DNA of 64,000 bases, taken from contig NC_086365.1 of NCBI RefSeq assembly GCF_036324505.1, positions 9,622,155 to 9,686,154 of the forward strand, in the 5' to 3' direction. The notes beneath the pieces were generated by a model. It was given only the letters and a program-made list of their open reading frames with translations, made no database searches and was not told the origin of the DNA. Positions 1 to 12,600 of the stretch are shown piece after piece (the stretch's first letter is position 1; the number at the start of each line of letters is the position of its first letter). This stretch comes from Eleginops maclovinus (lineage: Eukaryota; Chordata; Actinopteri; Perciformes; Eleginopidae). Both the position numbers and the translations under genes were made by a program.

Positions 1-1043
1 CTTCTGAGAGCCGAACTCAACCATGTCTCCCTCTGAAGAAACACAGGTTAAACTTTAATAAACAGGACACCTCGGGGCTAGGAAAGGATGATACCGTCTT
101 GGAGCGCAGAACTGACGTGTTAAGATAACTGTTCTAAAAGTGATGTTATATGCAGTCAATGAAGCTGGATGTCACAAGTTAAAAGCTGTAATATGGAGAC
201 ATTTCTTTTAGGGCCAGTCTCGCCCTTATGCAACAGGTTTCAACTTGCCTACCAACTATTTAGTTTATACACAGAGCTGTGTAAGCCCATAACAAAAAAC
301 TATTAAATGAATCACTGTTGTCAACCAGAAACTGTTAGGATAAAGGCTGAGCTTATTACTATAATGGTGGCGAAAAGAGCATATGTACATCTCAAGCGGT
401 TGCTTACATATTCTTGATTCATGCACCTTGAAGGCACAACTTCAAAAGCATCCTTTCACAAACGGTTAAAACAAGTGAAGGTGAACTAGCCCAGTTCTTG
501 TTGCTGTAGCCCGTTGGGGATTGAAAACATGTTAGCAGAAACCTTGTGGGCCTAAAAGGGCAGAGTTGATGTTATGAGGTTCTGTTTGGTATGGATTTAA
601 CAACCAGTCATAAATATAATCAAGCTAGGACAATTTGTTCTTGTCAACCCCCTACGTAGTTCAGGGGTCACACTTATTTCTCGAAGTTTGCCAAAACGCA
701 ATTTAATAACCGATGCTCCCCTAAAAAAAAAGTTCCAGTCATGGTGCATGCACTAGTTGCACGACACGTCAAATACAATTTGGTGCAGAGCAAAAGCAAG
801 ATACCACTGTGTCCTTCCTTGTCCTCCACAGGCAGTAAAGGCCTAGAAGCTTACTGCCTCAACAAATTCTTCAACATGTACACCAATAAAACAGTTGCAA
901 CAATAACCTGCAACACGCGCAAAAGGCAATTATGCTAAATAAAAAAGTTGCTGCTCTGGATCACGCAGAGACGTAGGCCGCACCGGGGCGTCTCTGGTGG
1001 GCTAAGCTATTGCAGCTAACGCGGACTCTGCAGCGGGGTTTAC

Positions 1044-1185
1044 CGTCAGCGGTGGCTGCTGCTGCCAGTGTTCGGGTCCTCTGTCCATGGAGGCTCTGTT
1101 GGGGTTCTTCCACTTTCTGGACGTTGAACAGGGGAGAGCTGAATGGGTTGCCCCGGGCCAGCTGCGTCAGTGCGGTGGGGTACAT
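1044..1185 (-). CDS. slc25a3: slc25a3, mitochondrial phosphate carrier: first coding exon (partial gene)
   Basis: SLC25A3 imports inorganic phosphate with protons across the inner mitochondrial membrane. Only the first coding exon is inside the window. It starts MYPTALTQLARGNPF and runs to RTLAAAATAD, which resembles the vertebrate N-terminal presequence (LARANPF and NLAAAA blocks, recalled). This part is transit-peptide-like and precedes the six-helix carrier fold, so no carrier motif is visible. The full exon is 1044-1210: an acceptor ctttgcag precedes 25 bases of 5' UTR, and the donor after base 1044 reads gtaaac and leaves phase 1. An upstream non-coding exon ends at base 1666 before gtgagt. 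Bases 1-1043 look intronic. The gene continues off the left edge, so integrity cannot be judged. Tandem order with tmpo matches human 12q23.1. A teleost a/b paralogue cannot be chosen from this piece. Confidence 0.8.
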
Positions 1186-1665
1186 GGTGGTGTCCTGCCT
1201 GCTGGCGGAGCTGCAAAGACCTACAAGTTAGCTGTGCTTCCTAAAGCTAATGGCAGATGTAACTGGAAACACATCGACACATGAACCCAGGGATATCACG
1301 TGCTGGTTAGCTTAGCGGACAGGAAACGCTTAATTTAGCTCATTGAATGAACATTGAGCCAATACTAAAATGGTACACAAAGGTTAAAATCTATACAGGC
1401 ACATGTCAAAATCTCAACGCCGTCTTAAGAGTCAAGTCTTTTAGCATGGCTCTTTTCCCTTTCTAGCATAGCTGAAGCTAAATTTATGCTAAGCTAACTT
1501 GACCGCTCCAAGGTTGAAGCTCTCTAAACAGAAAAAAAGTGAAAGTAGCATGAACAAAAGAACGGCCAAAAGAAGTGACTGTTTTGTTAAATACATACTC
1601 CATAAATGACTTTAAATGTAATATTGCATATGTCGGATTTTTTTTAGATAAATAATTGTACTCAC

Positions 1666-1930
1666 TCTCTCAGTATCTTAAGATGGCGCCTCCTCTGAGC
1701 TGCAACCGGCGACTCGGAGAGAACGGATGACCTCGCTTTAAACCGATTTGTCCTATCGTGACGTCAACTACAACCTTGGGCGGGTTTATCCGCTACTCTG
1801 TCCAATAAGGAAAGGCTGTATAGCTGCCAATCAAGATCACTTGTCCAATCAAGGACCGCCTTGATTGTTGGTCTGTGATAAATCAAGGCGGTCCTTGTAG
1901 GAACTTTATAGGGAATTCTTTCAGCCAATC
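1666..1930 (-). promoter_or_regulatory. slc25a3: slc25a3 non-coding exon 1 and promoter
   Basis: A 5' UTR exon appears to end at 1666 (minus strand), followed by a consensus donor gtgagt at 1665-1660. The transcription start is probably near 1740. Just upstream lie a perfect CRE palindrome TGACGTCA (1759-1766), a GC-rich ggcgggt block near 1780, and CCAAT pentamers at 1802, 1827, 1845 and 1925, written on the plus strand and so inverted relative to the gene. No clear TATA box is seen. CRE plus several CCAAT boxes is typical of a housekeeping mitochondrial gene. The start point is inferred. Confidence 0.55.
1850..1897. repeat. Perfect 17-bp inverted repeat in the slc25a3 promoter
   Basis: Bases 1850-1866 and 1881-1897 are exact reverse complements (left arm begins CAAGGACCGCC). 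They are separated by 14 bases and directly adjoin a CCAAT box. Confidence 0.85.
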
Positions 1931-2996
1931 TAAATGTTCCTTCTCAGGTTAATTTACACATGCATCTTGAAAAATGTTTTACAGATGTGTGTGACAGAGA
2001 ATGACTCCTTAATGACAAACCCTGAGAAGAACACAAGTGGGTTACCTGTTGGCAGTTGTTTCTATTCTTGTCGCCAGTAATGCGACTGAGAGTGAAGCCC
2101 CCCTCTAGAGATGGTAACTTAGTGATTTCACCTCAAAGGTAGATCTATTTTAGGTCATGTGGTTGTTATTAACCAGAGGATGGGTGCATACCATTTCCCA
2201 TGTATGAATACACTGGCACTTCCTTACTTGCTATTTGATTGCTGGGCAGAAGAGATAAACCCACTGCATGCCTGAGACTGATGCCTTGTCAACCTGGACA
2301 TCTTTAAATAGACGTTTGTGAATCAGGAGGAAAGCACTGATGAAAGCCTGGAACAACTAAAGACAGAAGACATTATGCAGACCATGTACCACCTGTTGAA
2401 ATGCCCCCCAGTTATCACCAAATACCTGGTAAAATCTGACCTTATCAGCTGTGTCCCTCTATTTGGCAGAGCATGTTTGCTATGGAGTCTAAAGGTGACC
2501 AGCTTTATGACTGTATAACTGTCAAGCAATCGGTTATTTTTCAATTGTATTTTTTTTACAAGGACTTTTATTATATGAAAGTATTCAGTATTTTAAAAAG
2601 GAAGGTAGCACCTATTAATTATACAACAAATATATTTGTAATTATCTTTTGACCACTCGCATTTACCTTGGGGCACCTGGTGGGATCCCAAACCATATGG
2701 TAGCAACCAATGCTGGACTAAAGACAAAATAAAGTTGTCAAGTTACATAGCGAGAGATTACAAATTCAGTTCAACTGCTCATATTTTATTTGAACAGGTA
2801 TTTCATCCATATTCAATGTAAATATTGCTTTATTTGAATGTTCTTAAAATTGTTTTCTATCACTGTTTTATTTTTATGTATGCACCAAAAACACATACCA
2901 AGTCACTGTATGTGTTAACCTACTTGGTAAAAAACCTGTTTCTGATTCAGATTTTTAAAAGACGTGAAAGTTTTGTTGCCTTGCAATTGTTTTGTT

Positions 2997-3035
<39 letters not shown>

Positions 3036-3094
3036 CTTATATTACAACTTTATAAAAACAAAAACCTCTTACAGGCACAGTAAAGTCATAATAG
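1931..3094. other. Intergenic, slc25a3 promoter to tmpo 3' end
   Basis: AT-rich sequence. I see no complete gene. It holds one exon-like 102-base open segment on the plus strand (2327-2428, see findings) and an (AT)n run near 3000-3032. Confidence 0.5.
3000..3032. repeat. (AT)n microsatellite
   Basis: About 16 uninterrupted TA units downstream of the tmpo 3' end. Confidence 0.9.
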
Positions 3095-3100
3095 TTTATT
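3095..3100 (-). terminator. tmpo: Probable tmpo polyadenylation signal
   Basis: TTTATT on the plus strand is AATAAA on the minus strand. It lies about 550 bases beyond the tmpo stop codon, which gives a 3' UTR of reasonable length. Other AT-rich hexamers nearby could also serve. Confidence 0.45.
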
Positions 3101-3652
3101 GAGTGGATATTCAATATTTTTGACAGTGAATACATAATTAAGTAGAACACAATAGGTCATTCAATTTATAAGAGGAACACATTAAGAAAATATCTGTGTG
3201 GGGTTTAATAAGATTGAAAAGGAATTGGTGTATAATAACAAGCCTCCCTGTCTCATTAACAATGATGGTCAAGTAAGGAACAAAAAAGAAAGGAAATACA
3301 GGTTCAAACTCCATCTTCACAGCTGTTAATGACTAACAGATTTACACTAAGGCATAATGTGAAAAACCCTCACTCACTCTCACACACACACATCAAACAC
3401 ACAACAAAAATGAACATGGTAATACAAAGTTTGAGTCAGCAAAGGAGTTACTTTGCTTTCATAACATGGAGATTTCAGTGTCAATGCAACTGCTACATTG
3501 CTTCTCTAAAGGGATTCACTGAATATTGATACAGAAATTTAAAAAAAGGAAAAAACGTGACAAAATGCGGGCGAAGATGTTAGGTCGTTTCACAGCGCCG
3601 ATGGATAAAATGGCTACAAAGCAGATTCACAATATTTTCACACTTGTGCTTT

Positions 3653-6600
3653 CTACGCTGTGCCGCCACTGGCCACTTTGGCGTCTGAGGGTTTAAAAGG
3701 GGTGAGGATGTTGGTCTCCATGGCTTGGTAAACCAAGAATAGGAAACCAGCCACCACGGCCAGCAAGAACAGCTTTTTCCACAGGGACATGCTGCGGGAG
3801 GCTGCTTTGATTTGGCCTGCAGGGGGAACTGCAGAAAGAAGCCTGGAGGAGGAGGAGGAGGAGGAGAAAGAGGAGCTGGAGGTAGAGTTAGAAACGGGCA
3901 AGCTGGTGACTCTGTTGTCGGTGTAGCTCTGTGTGTAAGATGAGAAGGAACTTGTTGTCTTGGTGGTCTTTGGTGAAAAGATGCTGTTTTGATCATTCCA
4001 CAGGTCACTGGACTTCACCGGGCGACGGGCAGCGCCTCTGATGGGTCGTCGGCAGGTAGCACTGAAGAAAAAAGGGAATTCAGTCTTTGTTTTTGAGTGT
4101 GAGATTAATCGGAATACTTTATTTATCCCGGGGGGAACTGGGTTTTGTGACTGTTGCTGCAATTTAGAATGAAATAAATGGAAATTTGAATCAAATAAAA
4201 TGAGCTGGTAAGAGCTTTGGTTCTGTCCTATAAAGTGGTACAGGAATGAGTCCTAAAACCCAGCAATGAGTTAGCATTTTAGCCCTTCTGGTTTGTTCAT
4301 CACAAATTCAACAGGTATCTTTGAATGGGTATTTTGGTTGAATTACCTAGCTAACAAGTGGCTAGTTATTGATGCTAACTTCTTGATTTACACTATAACT
4401 AAATGACTGCTGAATAAAAGCAAAACGTTTTGAGGACTTTTCTTTTGACAACAAAAAGTATTAACTCATAACAAAAGTATATCATTTGTTCCTTACGTGA
4501 TTCCTGTGGGACTGTTGATGTCATTGGGGAACAGCTCCTTCAGAACCTCAGTCTCCTCCACTTGTGCTGGTTGCTCCCTTGCTGCAATCTTCTCCACCTA
4601 AAAAGAGACAAAACAACCATGCACCATTAAACACAGATGATAGAAGGATACATTCCCTCCATTACCTGTAGGGGAGGGTTTGGACCTGCAGAGGGCACCC
4701 TACTGGATATTAGACACCTTTCACCACGTGAGCTATTCAAATTGGGTACCACCATGTTGAAGACTGAACCACCTCGTGAAGGTCCCCTGCAGATATAACC
4801 CTGTAAGTGTAGGCAACAATCTTACTGGTCATTAATCAATGCCGTTTGAAGCTGGTATGGCATCCTCAACGCAACACTTTCTGAGTACTTACATCAACAA
4901 CTAAACGGAGAGGTTGCTACTGATGGTACCTCTGGTTTGGGCAGAATGTCCCATGTCTTAAGCTCTCTTGTTACCTCAACCGAGGTGCTACCACAAAAAA
5001 AAGCAGGTACGGTTTGAGTTGAGCCTTGCAGTGGCAACAGTCTACCTTTCTCACTAACACATCCTTGGACAGTATAGATGTGCAGCTGAGCGTCTCCACA
5101 GGGCTGCACTTGGACATGAAGCTGGTGATTTTCTGCTGCCTCCTTCCATGCAGCAGGACATCTGGAGGGGCACACTCGTCCTGCTCACAAACAATGTATG
5201 CGTGTTGATTTTTTAACAAGCCAGCGGCTCAGCTGTCACACAACTGTCTCTGCAGAGCTCGGACAGCTGCACACCCAGCGGAGCGATTGACTGTGAACAA
5301 CCCTCTACAATTAACTATACATTGTGCACTCTTCATACTGAACCACGGAAAATGTACCACCAATAAGTGAAGGACGGTAAAAAGAAAAAGAGAATAGAAT
5401 GAAATGCAACCACCACAGATGTACAAATAAAAATGTACCCTAGCTACGGAGACACCATTGGGATTGGATCCAGACCGGTCGGACAGAGACTCGTAGTACA
5501 CTGGTCTCCTTATGGGTGAGATTTCACACATAGGGCTAAAAGTGAGAGGGTCCACTGTGGCGAGTGGAACCAGAGGGGAAGAAGGTCTTGATGGTTTGGC
5601 GGTCAGTAGCTGACTCTGTTTAGCACAAGTCAAAGGTCCTGCCTTAGATATAGCGTTTAGGAATGTACAAATATGACCAAAAAGAGAAAAATCAGTAATA
5701 CATTTAATTCCACCCACCCTCACTCCTGGTTTCAAAGGTTTAATATTTGGTTCAGGTTCCTAAGACAGCAACAAAAACAGGCAAAGATCAAGTCAAACTG
5801 ATCAGAATTCAGGATGAGAAACAACACACCGTCTACACCAGCCACATTTCAGCGGCCATCCTTTTCTGTGTTATTAACTACAATATAGACATCCAAACCG
5901 CGTGACACTTCAGGTGGCTACATGGCTGATGTAGGCATGTGTGACAAAATCAGGTAAAATAATTGGCACTCAACAACCTCAACAACTGTAATAAGAAGCC
6001 TAAGGTTAAAAAAACAAAGCAGTGTGTGCGTCACAGAGCCTACAATACACCATTTCCCACAATTCATCACCAGTGTGCTGCCTGATGAACAGGTGTTGAA
6101 ATGTGGAAGGTACATTTGTGTAAAGACAATTGCAATTTTTTTCAGTTCTCTTTTTTTTTTAGTTCCAAGAATTATAAATAATGTCAGGTATTTTTGATAA
6201 TAATAATTTTTAAAAATGTATTAATACATGAGACTCATTGACCAGTCTCAGCCATGCCCAACCACCTGACAACTGGCCGGTTTCAAACAATAGCTTAATT
6301 TGTGAAAGGAGTTTTTGTTGAAGACAGATGGCAAACATTCGAAAGGCTCACCTCTAACCAAGTAGTGTTGAGCAGACTGACTGGCTTGCGAGGGGAATCC
6401 TTGCTGGGTTTGGGAAGTAGCACAAGTTCTTTGTCTTTGAGCTACCGGTTTCAAACAGAAGGTGTGCAAACATCATCATTTATTTCAGGATTCTTAGAAA
6501 AGGAATTCTTTCTCACACCACAGCGTCAGAGCTGGTTAAACTTTGTGGCAATACAGAAAAACAAATAGGAACATCACCAAACACCCCCACAAAAAGTTCC

Positions 6601-9600
6601 TAATGGCTGATGGTGACAAAGTGACATCCTCACATTTGTGACCATCGGCCTGTTTGATAGCGCAAAACATAGCCACCATTGGGTGCAGTTTGAGAGGGTA
6701 TGAAAGGCAAAGGGTATCTTTGTTCAGATCTTTGACAGAACAGAAAATATTGGAACCAACCGACCCGTGAGTCCATGGAGGTGTCATTGAGTGAACAAAC
6801 AGCCCAGAGGTACCTGCACAGGTCTTGACGAGATAGGGGGAGGTTCAGCCCGAACTGGACTGTCCATTCTTTGGCTAACCCTCCTGTTGGACTTTACCTG
6901 GAACTGATCCGTCAATAAAGGCCTGAAATCCTCAGGCACTGTCTGATGGGACGGAAAAAAGCAGAACTATTGAGAGAGTATAGAAAGAGCGTTGGACAGG
7001 AAGTGATAGATCAGAGGTGCGAAATAGAAGACGGAAATAAAAGGATGAAGGAATAAGTACAAGCATGATGGAGAAGTCTGCTTCCAGACTTCTTCATCAT
7101 GCTAAAGCACCTCGTCTTGGAACTGGATTGCTTCAATTATGTCTGAATTGAAAACCAGCATGAATAGGAAACCTTTTGGCAGTTTGAGTCAGATTTGTAG
7201 GTAGGCGGAGATATGTCCTCCAGGAAGTAGCTGTAAGATGGTGCAGCATTACCAGAGAACGATCAACCAAAATTAAGCTATTGCTGAAATGATCCCCAAT
7301 TGATAATCAATGTATTATCCAGGTAACTTTACTGGGGAAAAAAACTCATGCTGGTTTGAGCTTAGAGCTTATTTCCCCGTTTTAAAACCTAGTAAACCAA
7401 CTTTGGGTTTTAGAATACAGAGACCGAGCTGCATGAAGCCAGGTGAGTAGGTGGGGAACGCTTCATGACAGATCGGAGTGAAACTGTACACCGGTGGGTT
7501 TACTTCATAGTGTTGAAGTGCAGAGGAAGGGGTGAGAGGAGGTAGAGGAGGGGACAGTATTCACCATTCTATTAGACGGCCTCCTGGATCTGCGCTTTAC
7601 TTGCAGGACAGACTCGCTATCCTCATCATCTTCCTCATCCATCAACTGGTCTCTCTACACATGGTATGCACATCACAGCGGACAATGAGAATACCGGCGT
7701 TTGAAGTACAGCTCATTCATCGGCGTTTATGTCTGCTGTACATTGAGTCCAGACAATGCTTTGGCTGATCAACGGGAAAACTAACACTAAGAATTCTTCA
7801 AACCAAAATGTCAACCATTTGCTGTTTGTAGTTTATAAAAGTAGTGAATAACGGCCACATTGTTGTAAAGACTATCAAATAATAACGCAGATACTTCTTT
7901 GTCTGACCCATGAATCCAAACGGTGGCAAAACATTCTCAGCGGCGACATTCCTCCCAATTTGACTATTTACCCGGGCAGATACCTGAATGTACACACACA
8001 CCTCCGGCTCCACCCACACTGCTCCTATCAGTTTATTCTCTGCAACAACAATACAAGCGCCTGTTGTTCCAGATGTCATCAGCTCAACAGGTGCCTGTTC
8101 ATTGGTGGAACAGCAGGAGGAGCTGTTTGCATTCAGAGGGGCACCCAGCAACACGGCTGAATAACACATGTGGGACACAAGTGTATTTCCCAAAAAGGCT
8201 ATGGACTTTAATATCTACAGGTTAAAATAAAAAAGGTGGATAGTTTTACTCCAACTGTATAAAAACAGGGATGACAAACACCAGAATAAAATCAATAGAA
8301 CAAATGGAGGTTGGGGAAAAACATGATCCCTGAATAGAAAAGTCAGTGTGTGAAGAGGTCCAGCACGTGCATGGCAGCCACTAATCCATATCATGTGCTT
8401 TGAATCTCACAGGCAGCGAGCCGCACTGATACACTGAACTAGAGGCTCACAGTGAGCTGGGTGTGACTGTTCTCCAATAAAACGGAAAACCGCTTCCGTT
8501 ACCAGAGTCAGAGGAAAGGGGGTAATGAACCCCAGCTGCTGGGTGTCACATCCTACCTATTTAAATGCACACAAACCCTTTGGTGGACAGGGGGAAAAGA
8601 ATGCTTGAATTAGTTCACTTTCTTTGCTAAATTTGCCTTAAAGTTAAACAAGTGGTCTTGATTGTTGTTTTTAAATACAGATTGTGAATCTTTAATGGTT
8701 AATGAAGTATTGTGAGACCAACTGTTGGCTGCTACTTTACCATATTGTGTCTCGAGAAACAACTGTAAGAGGGAGAGAGTTCTTGTGTTGGCGGATCGAC
8801 CTTCTGGTTATCAACACCAAGGTAGTGCGCCATTGCGTTGTAGGACTAATGGAGCTGGAAGAAAAATGTTCATCAGCTGCTGTTTACACAGTGATGCTTA
8901 TGAGATTAGCCCTCCTTCAGAGGGGGGGGGGGATCAGCTGGTCATGATACAGCAATAAGAGTCACTGCTTTATATTGAGAACATCTAATCTCCTTATACA
9001 GTGGGGCAAAATAGTATTTAGTCAGCCACCAATTGTGCAAGTTCTCCCATTTAAAAAGATGAGAGATGCCTGTAATGTTCATCATAGGTACACTTCAACT
9101 ATGAGAGACAGAATGGGGGAAACAATCCAGGAAATCACATTGTAGGATTTTTAATGAATTAATTGGTAAATTCCTCGGTAAAATAAGTATTTGGTCACCT
9201 ACAAACAAGCAAGATTTCTGGCTCTCACAGACCTGTGACTTCTTCTTTAAGAGGCTCCTCTGTCCTCCACTCGTTACCTGTATTAATGGCACCTTTTTGA
9301 ACTCGCTATCAGTATAAAAGACACCTGTCCACAACCTCAAACAGTCATACTCCAAACTCCACTATGGCCAAGACCAAAGAGCTGTCAAAGGCGACCAGAG
9401 ACAAAATTGTAGACCTGCACCAGGCTGGGAAAACTGAATCTGCAATAGGTAAGCAGCTTGGTGTGAAGAAGTCAACTGTGGGAGCAATTATTAGAAAATG
9501 GAAGACATACAAGACCACTGCTAATCTCCCTCGATCTGGGGCTCCACGCAAGATCTCACCCCGTGGGGTCAAAATGATCACAAGAACGGTGAGCAAAAAT

Positions 9601-12600
9601 CCCAGAACCACACGGGGGGACCTAGTGAATGACCTGCAGAGAGCTGGGACCAAAGTAACAGAGGCTACCATCAGTAACACACTACGCCGCCAGGGACTTA
9701 AATCCTGCAGTTCCAGACGTGTCCCCCTGCTTAAGCCAGTACATGTCCAGGCCCGTCTGAAGTTTGCTAGAGGGCATTTGGATGATCCAGAAGAGGATTG
9801 GGAGAATGTCATATGGTCAGATGAAACCAAAATAGAACTTTTTGGTAAAAACTCAACTCGTCGTGTTTGGAGGAGAAAGAATGCAGAGTTGCATCCAAAG
9901 AACACCATACCTACTGTGAAGCATGGGGGTGGAAACATCATGCTTTGGGGCTGTTTTTCTGCAAAGGGACCAGGACGACTGATCCGTGTAAAGGAAAGAA
10001 TGAATGGGGCCATGTATCGTGAGATTTTGAGTGAAAACCTCCTTCCATCAGCAAGGGCACTGAAGATGAAGCGTGGCTGGGTCTTTCAGCATGACAATGA
10101 TCCCAAACACACCGCCAGGGCAAAGAAGGAGTGGCTTCGTAAGAAGCATTTCAAGGTCCTGGAGTGGCCTAGCCAGTCTCCAGATCTCAACCCTATAGAA
10201 AATCTTTGGAGGGAGTTGAAAGTCCGTGTTGCCCAGCGACAGCCCCAAAACATCACTGCTTTAGAGGAGATCTGCATGGAGGAATGGGCCAAAATACCAG
10301 CAACAGTGTGTGAAAACCTTGTGAAGACTTACAGAAAACGTTTGACCTCTGTCATTGCCAACAAAGGGTAAATAACAAAGTATTGAGATGAACTTTTGTT
10401 ATTGACCAAATACTTATTTTCCACAATAATTGGAAAATTACAGGCCTCTCATCTTTTTAAATGGGAGAACTTGCACAATTGGTGGCTGACTAAATACTTT
10501 TTTGCCCCACTGTATTTATCCAATATAACATGTGGTCAGTTACTCTCTTACACTGCATAGCACTCTAACTAAATGTAATTTCTCATTGAATTACTTTCAA
10601 CGGGTCTATCTGAAAGAAATTAAGCAGGCGTTGGGGTTCACTCGCACATTTCTAGAACAAACTTGGATCCATTATTGGATATAAGAAATTGAAGTTGTTG
10701 TTTGTCACTGACCGTGTGGTGCTGGCTGCTGCGGGTGCGGGTGGTGACGGGTGTCTTCCCTCGGCTCCGTAGCGGCCTGTCCACCACTGGGATTGGTTCA
10801 GGTTCAGGCACAGGTTCTGGCTCTGCTGTCACTTCTGTTAGAACCGAGTACATACACATAATGCTGAGGGACACACAGGTGGGTTTAGTTTATTTAAGAA
10901 GGGGTGGCAAGATGACAGAACACATTTTTTTAAACCAAAATTGGTCTAAAAATCATCCCAAATTGTACTTCAAACTTTCTGTTACTAGTATATGAACGTT
11001 TAACCTGCCGTAGTGTGGAGCATACCATCAGTAATATCAGATTAAATGGCGTCACACAGTTCTTACCATCCTCCTTGTCGCTGTACAGGTCTGACTCAGA
11101 GTTGCCGTTGTGGTTCACTTGTGTCTCTGTGACGATGACCTCCGGCAGCGGCGGCTGTGCAGGACCGTCATCCAGAAGCTTCTGCAGCTTCTTCTCATAC
11201 AGCTTACGGGTGGAGGCTGCGAGGACGAGGAGGAGGGAGGGACATTTAATTATATTTAAGTTGAATTAATCTGTCAATGACTTTAAATGGCAGGGCAAGT
11301 TTATTCATACTCCACATTGCAACAAGGCAATTCAAAATCCTTTGCCAAAAACTGTAATGGCATTTAGACAATAGAAAAACTTTCAGCAGCAGTGGGATGG
11401 ATCTATAGTAGCTCATTGACTTCTGGGGAAGCATGTAGAACAGGGACTATAAAACCAAAACAATGGAGTAAATACTACTCACATACCTTAACTAACCCTA
11501 AGTGCAGCGTGCCACGCCTTTAGTTGACACAGGCCTTTATTACAGCATTAATAACTCACAACAACATGAGTCATGACAGAAACATGATAAACATTAAGAT
11601 AAGCCATACTATTCTCAGTACATTTTAGCTATCTTAAAGTCTGGTCTTGATAAATTCAACATAACTCATGTCTTGAACAGAAACACTATGCACTAAAATG
11701 TAATTTAAAACACTTATTTTATGTTTATCTCATTGATTTTCAGCTATCACTACGGAGCACCCTCCCTCGCGTGGCAGTGTTGATGTAAAACATCTGAAGC
11801 TGCTACGTGAAATTAACTGTAGCTCAAAACTGATGGACAAATACAGCATTTCTGTTAAAAAGTGAGCACAGGGGTGAGGATGACACTAATGGAACTGGGG
11901 CTCTGCTATAATTACCAGCGGTCCACCTTTCCTTGTCACGGTTTTTATTAGTTGTATTTGTGATTTTATGACAGTGTTGTGCTTACATGACTGTGTCTTG
12001 CTTGGCTAAACTAACTGACCATGGATTTCCAGGGTTCAGTCCTCTCAGCACTCACCCACAATCGGCCCCGCGTTCACTCCGTGCTTCAGCAGCTCGTTCT
12101 TCAGGCTGTCATCCGTCAGCACAGTGACGTCCATCTCGTCGGGCAAAACCTTGTCCGTTTTCCTGGTGGCTTTCTGCGGGAGGAGGACAAGAGAGCCCGT
12201 TTAGAAAATCATAAACTTTCCTTGATGCTAAAAAAAAAAAACTATATATTTTTTAAAGCTTTCACACACACTGCTGAGAAGGTGCCATCTGCTCAGGGAC
12301 ACACACACACATTTACACTTCACTGACCATCAGGGGCAATTTGGGTTTAAGTTTCTTGCCCAAGGATACATTGACATGTCGCCTGCACAAGCTGCTGATC
12401 GAACCACCGACCTTCCGGTTGGAAGGCAACCATCTACCACCAACTGGCATGGATTTATTTTTGTCCTGAGGCCGTGTAATCAGCAATGGCAACAGACAGT
12501 TGTGTGTCTGCATGTAAGCGGTGTGCGAACCGCAAACCAAGAGGACACACTGTTGAAGCGTGACACTCTTCTAGTTATAGTACAAACTATCGTAGAAATG

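Noticed and set aside
9345..10013. A 222-codon open frame antisense to the transposase
   Set aside because: Mirror of the conserved transposase coding strand; it has no family similarity of its own.
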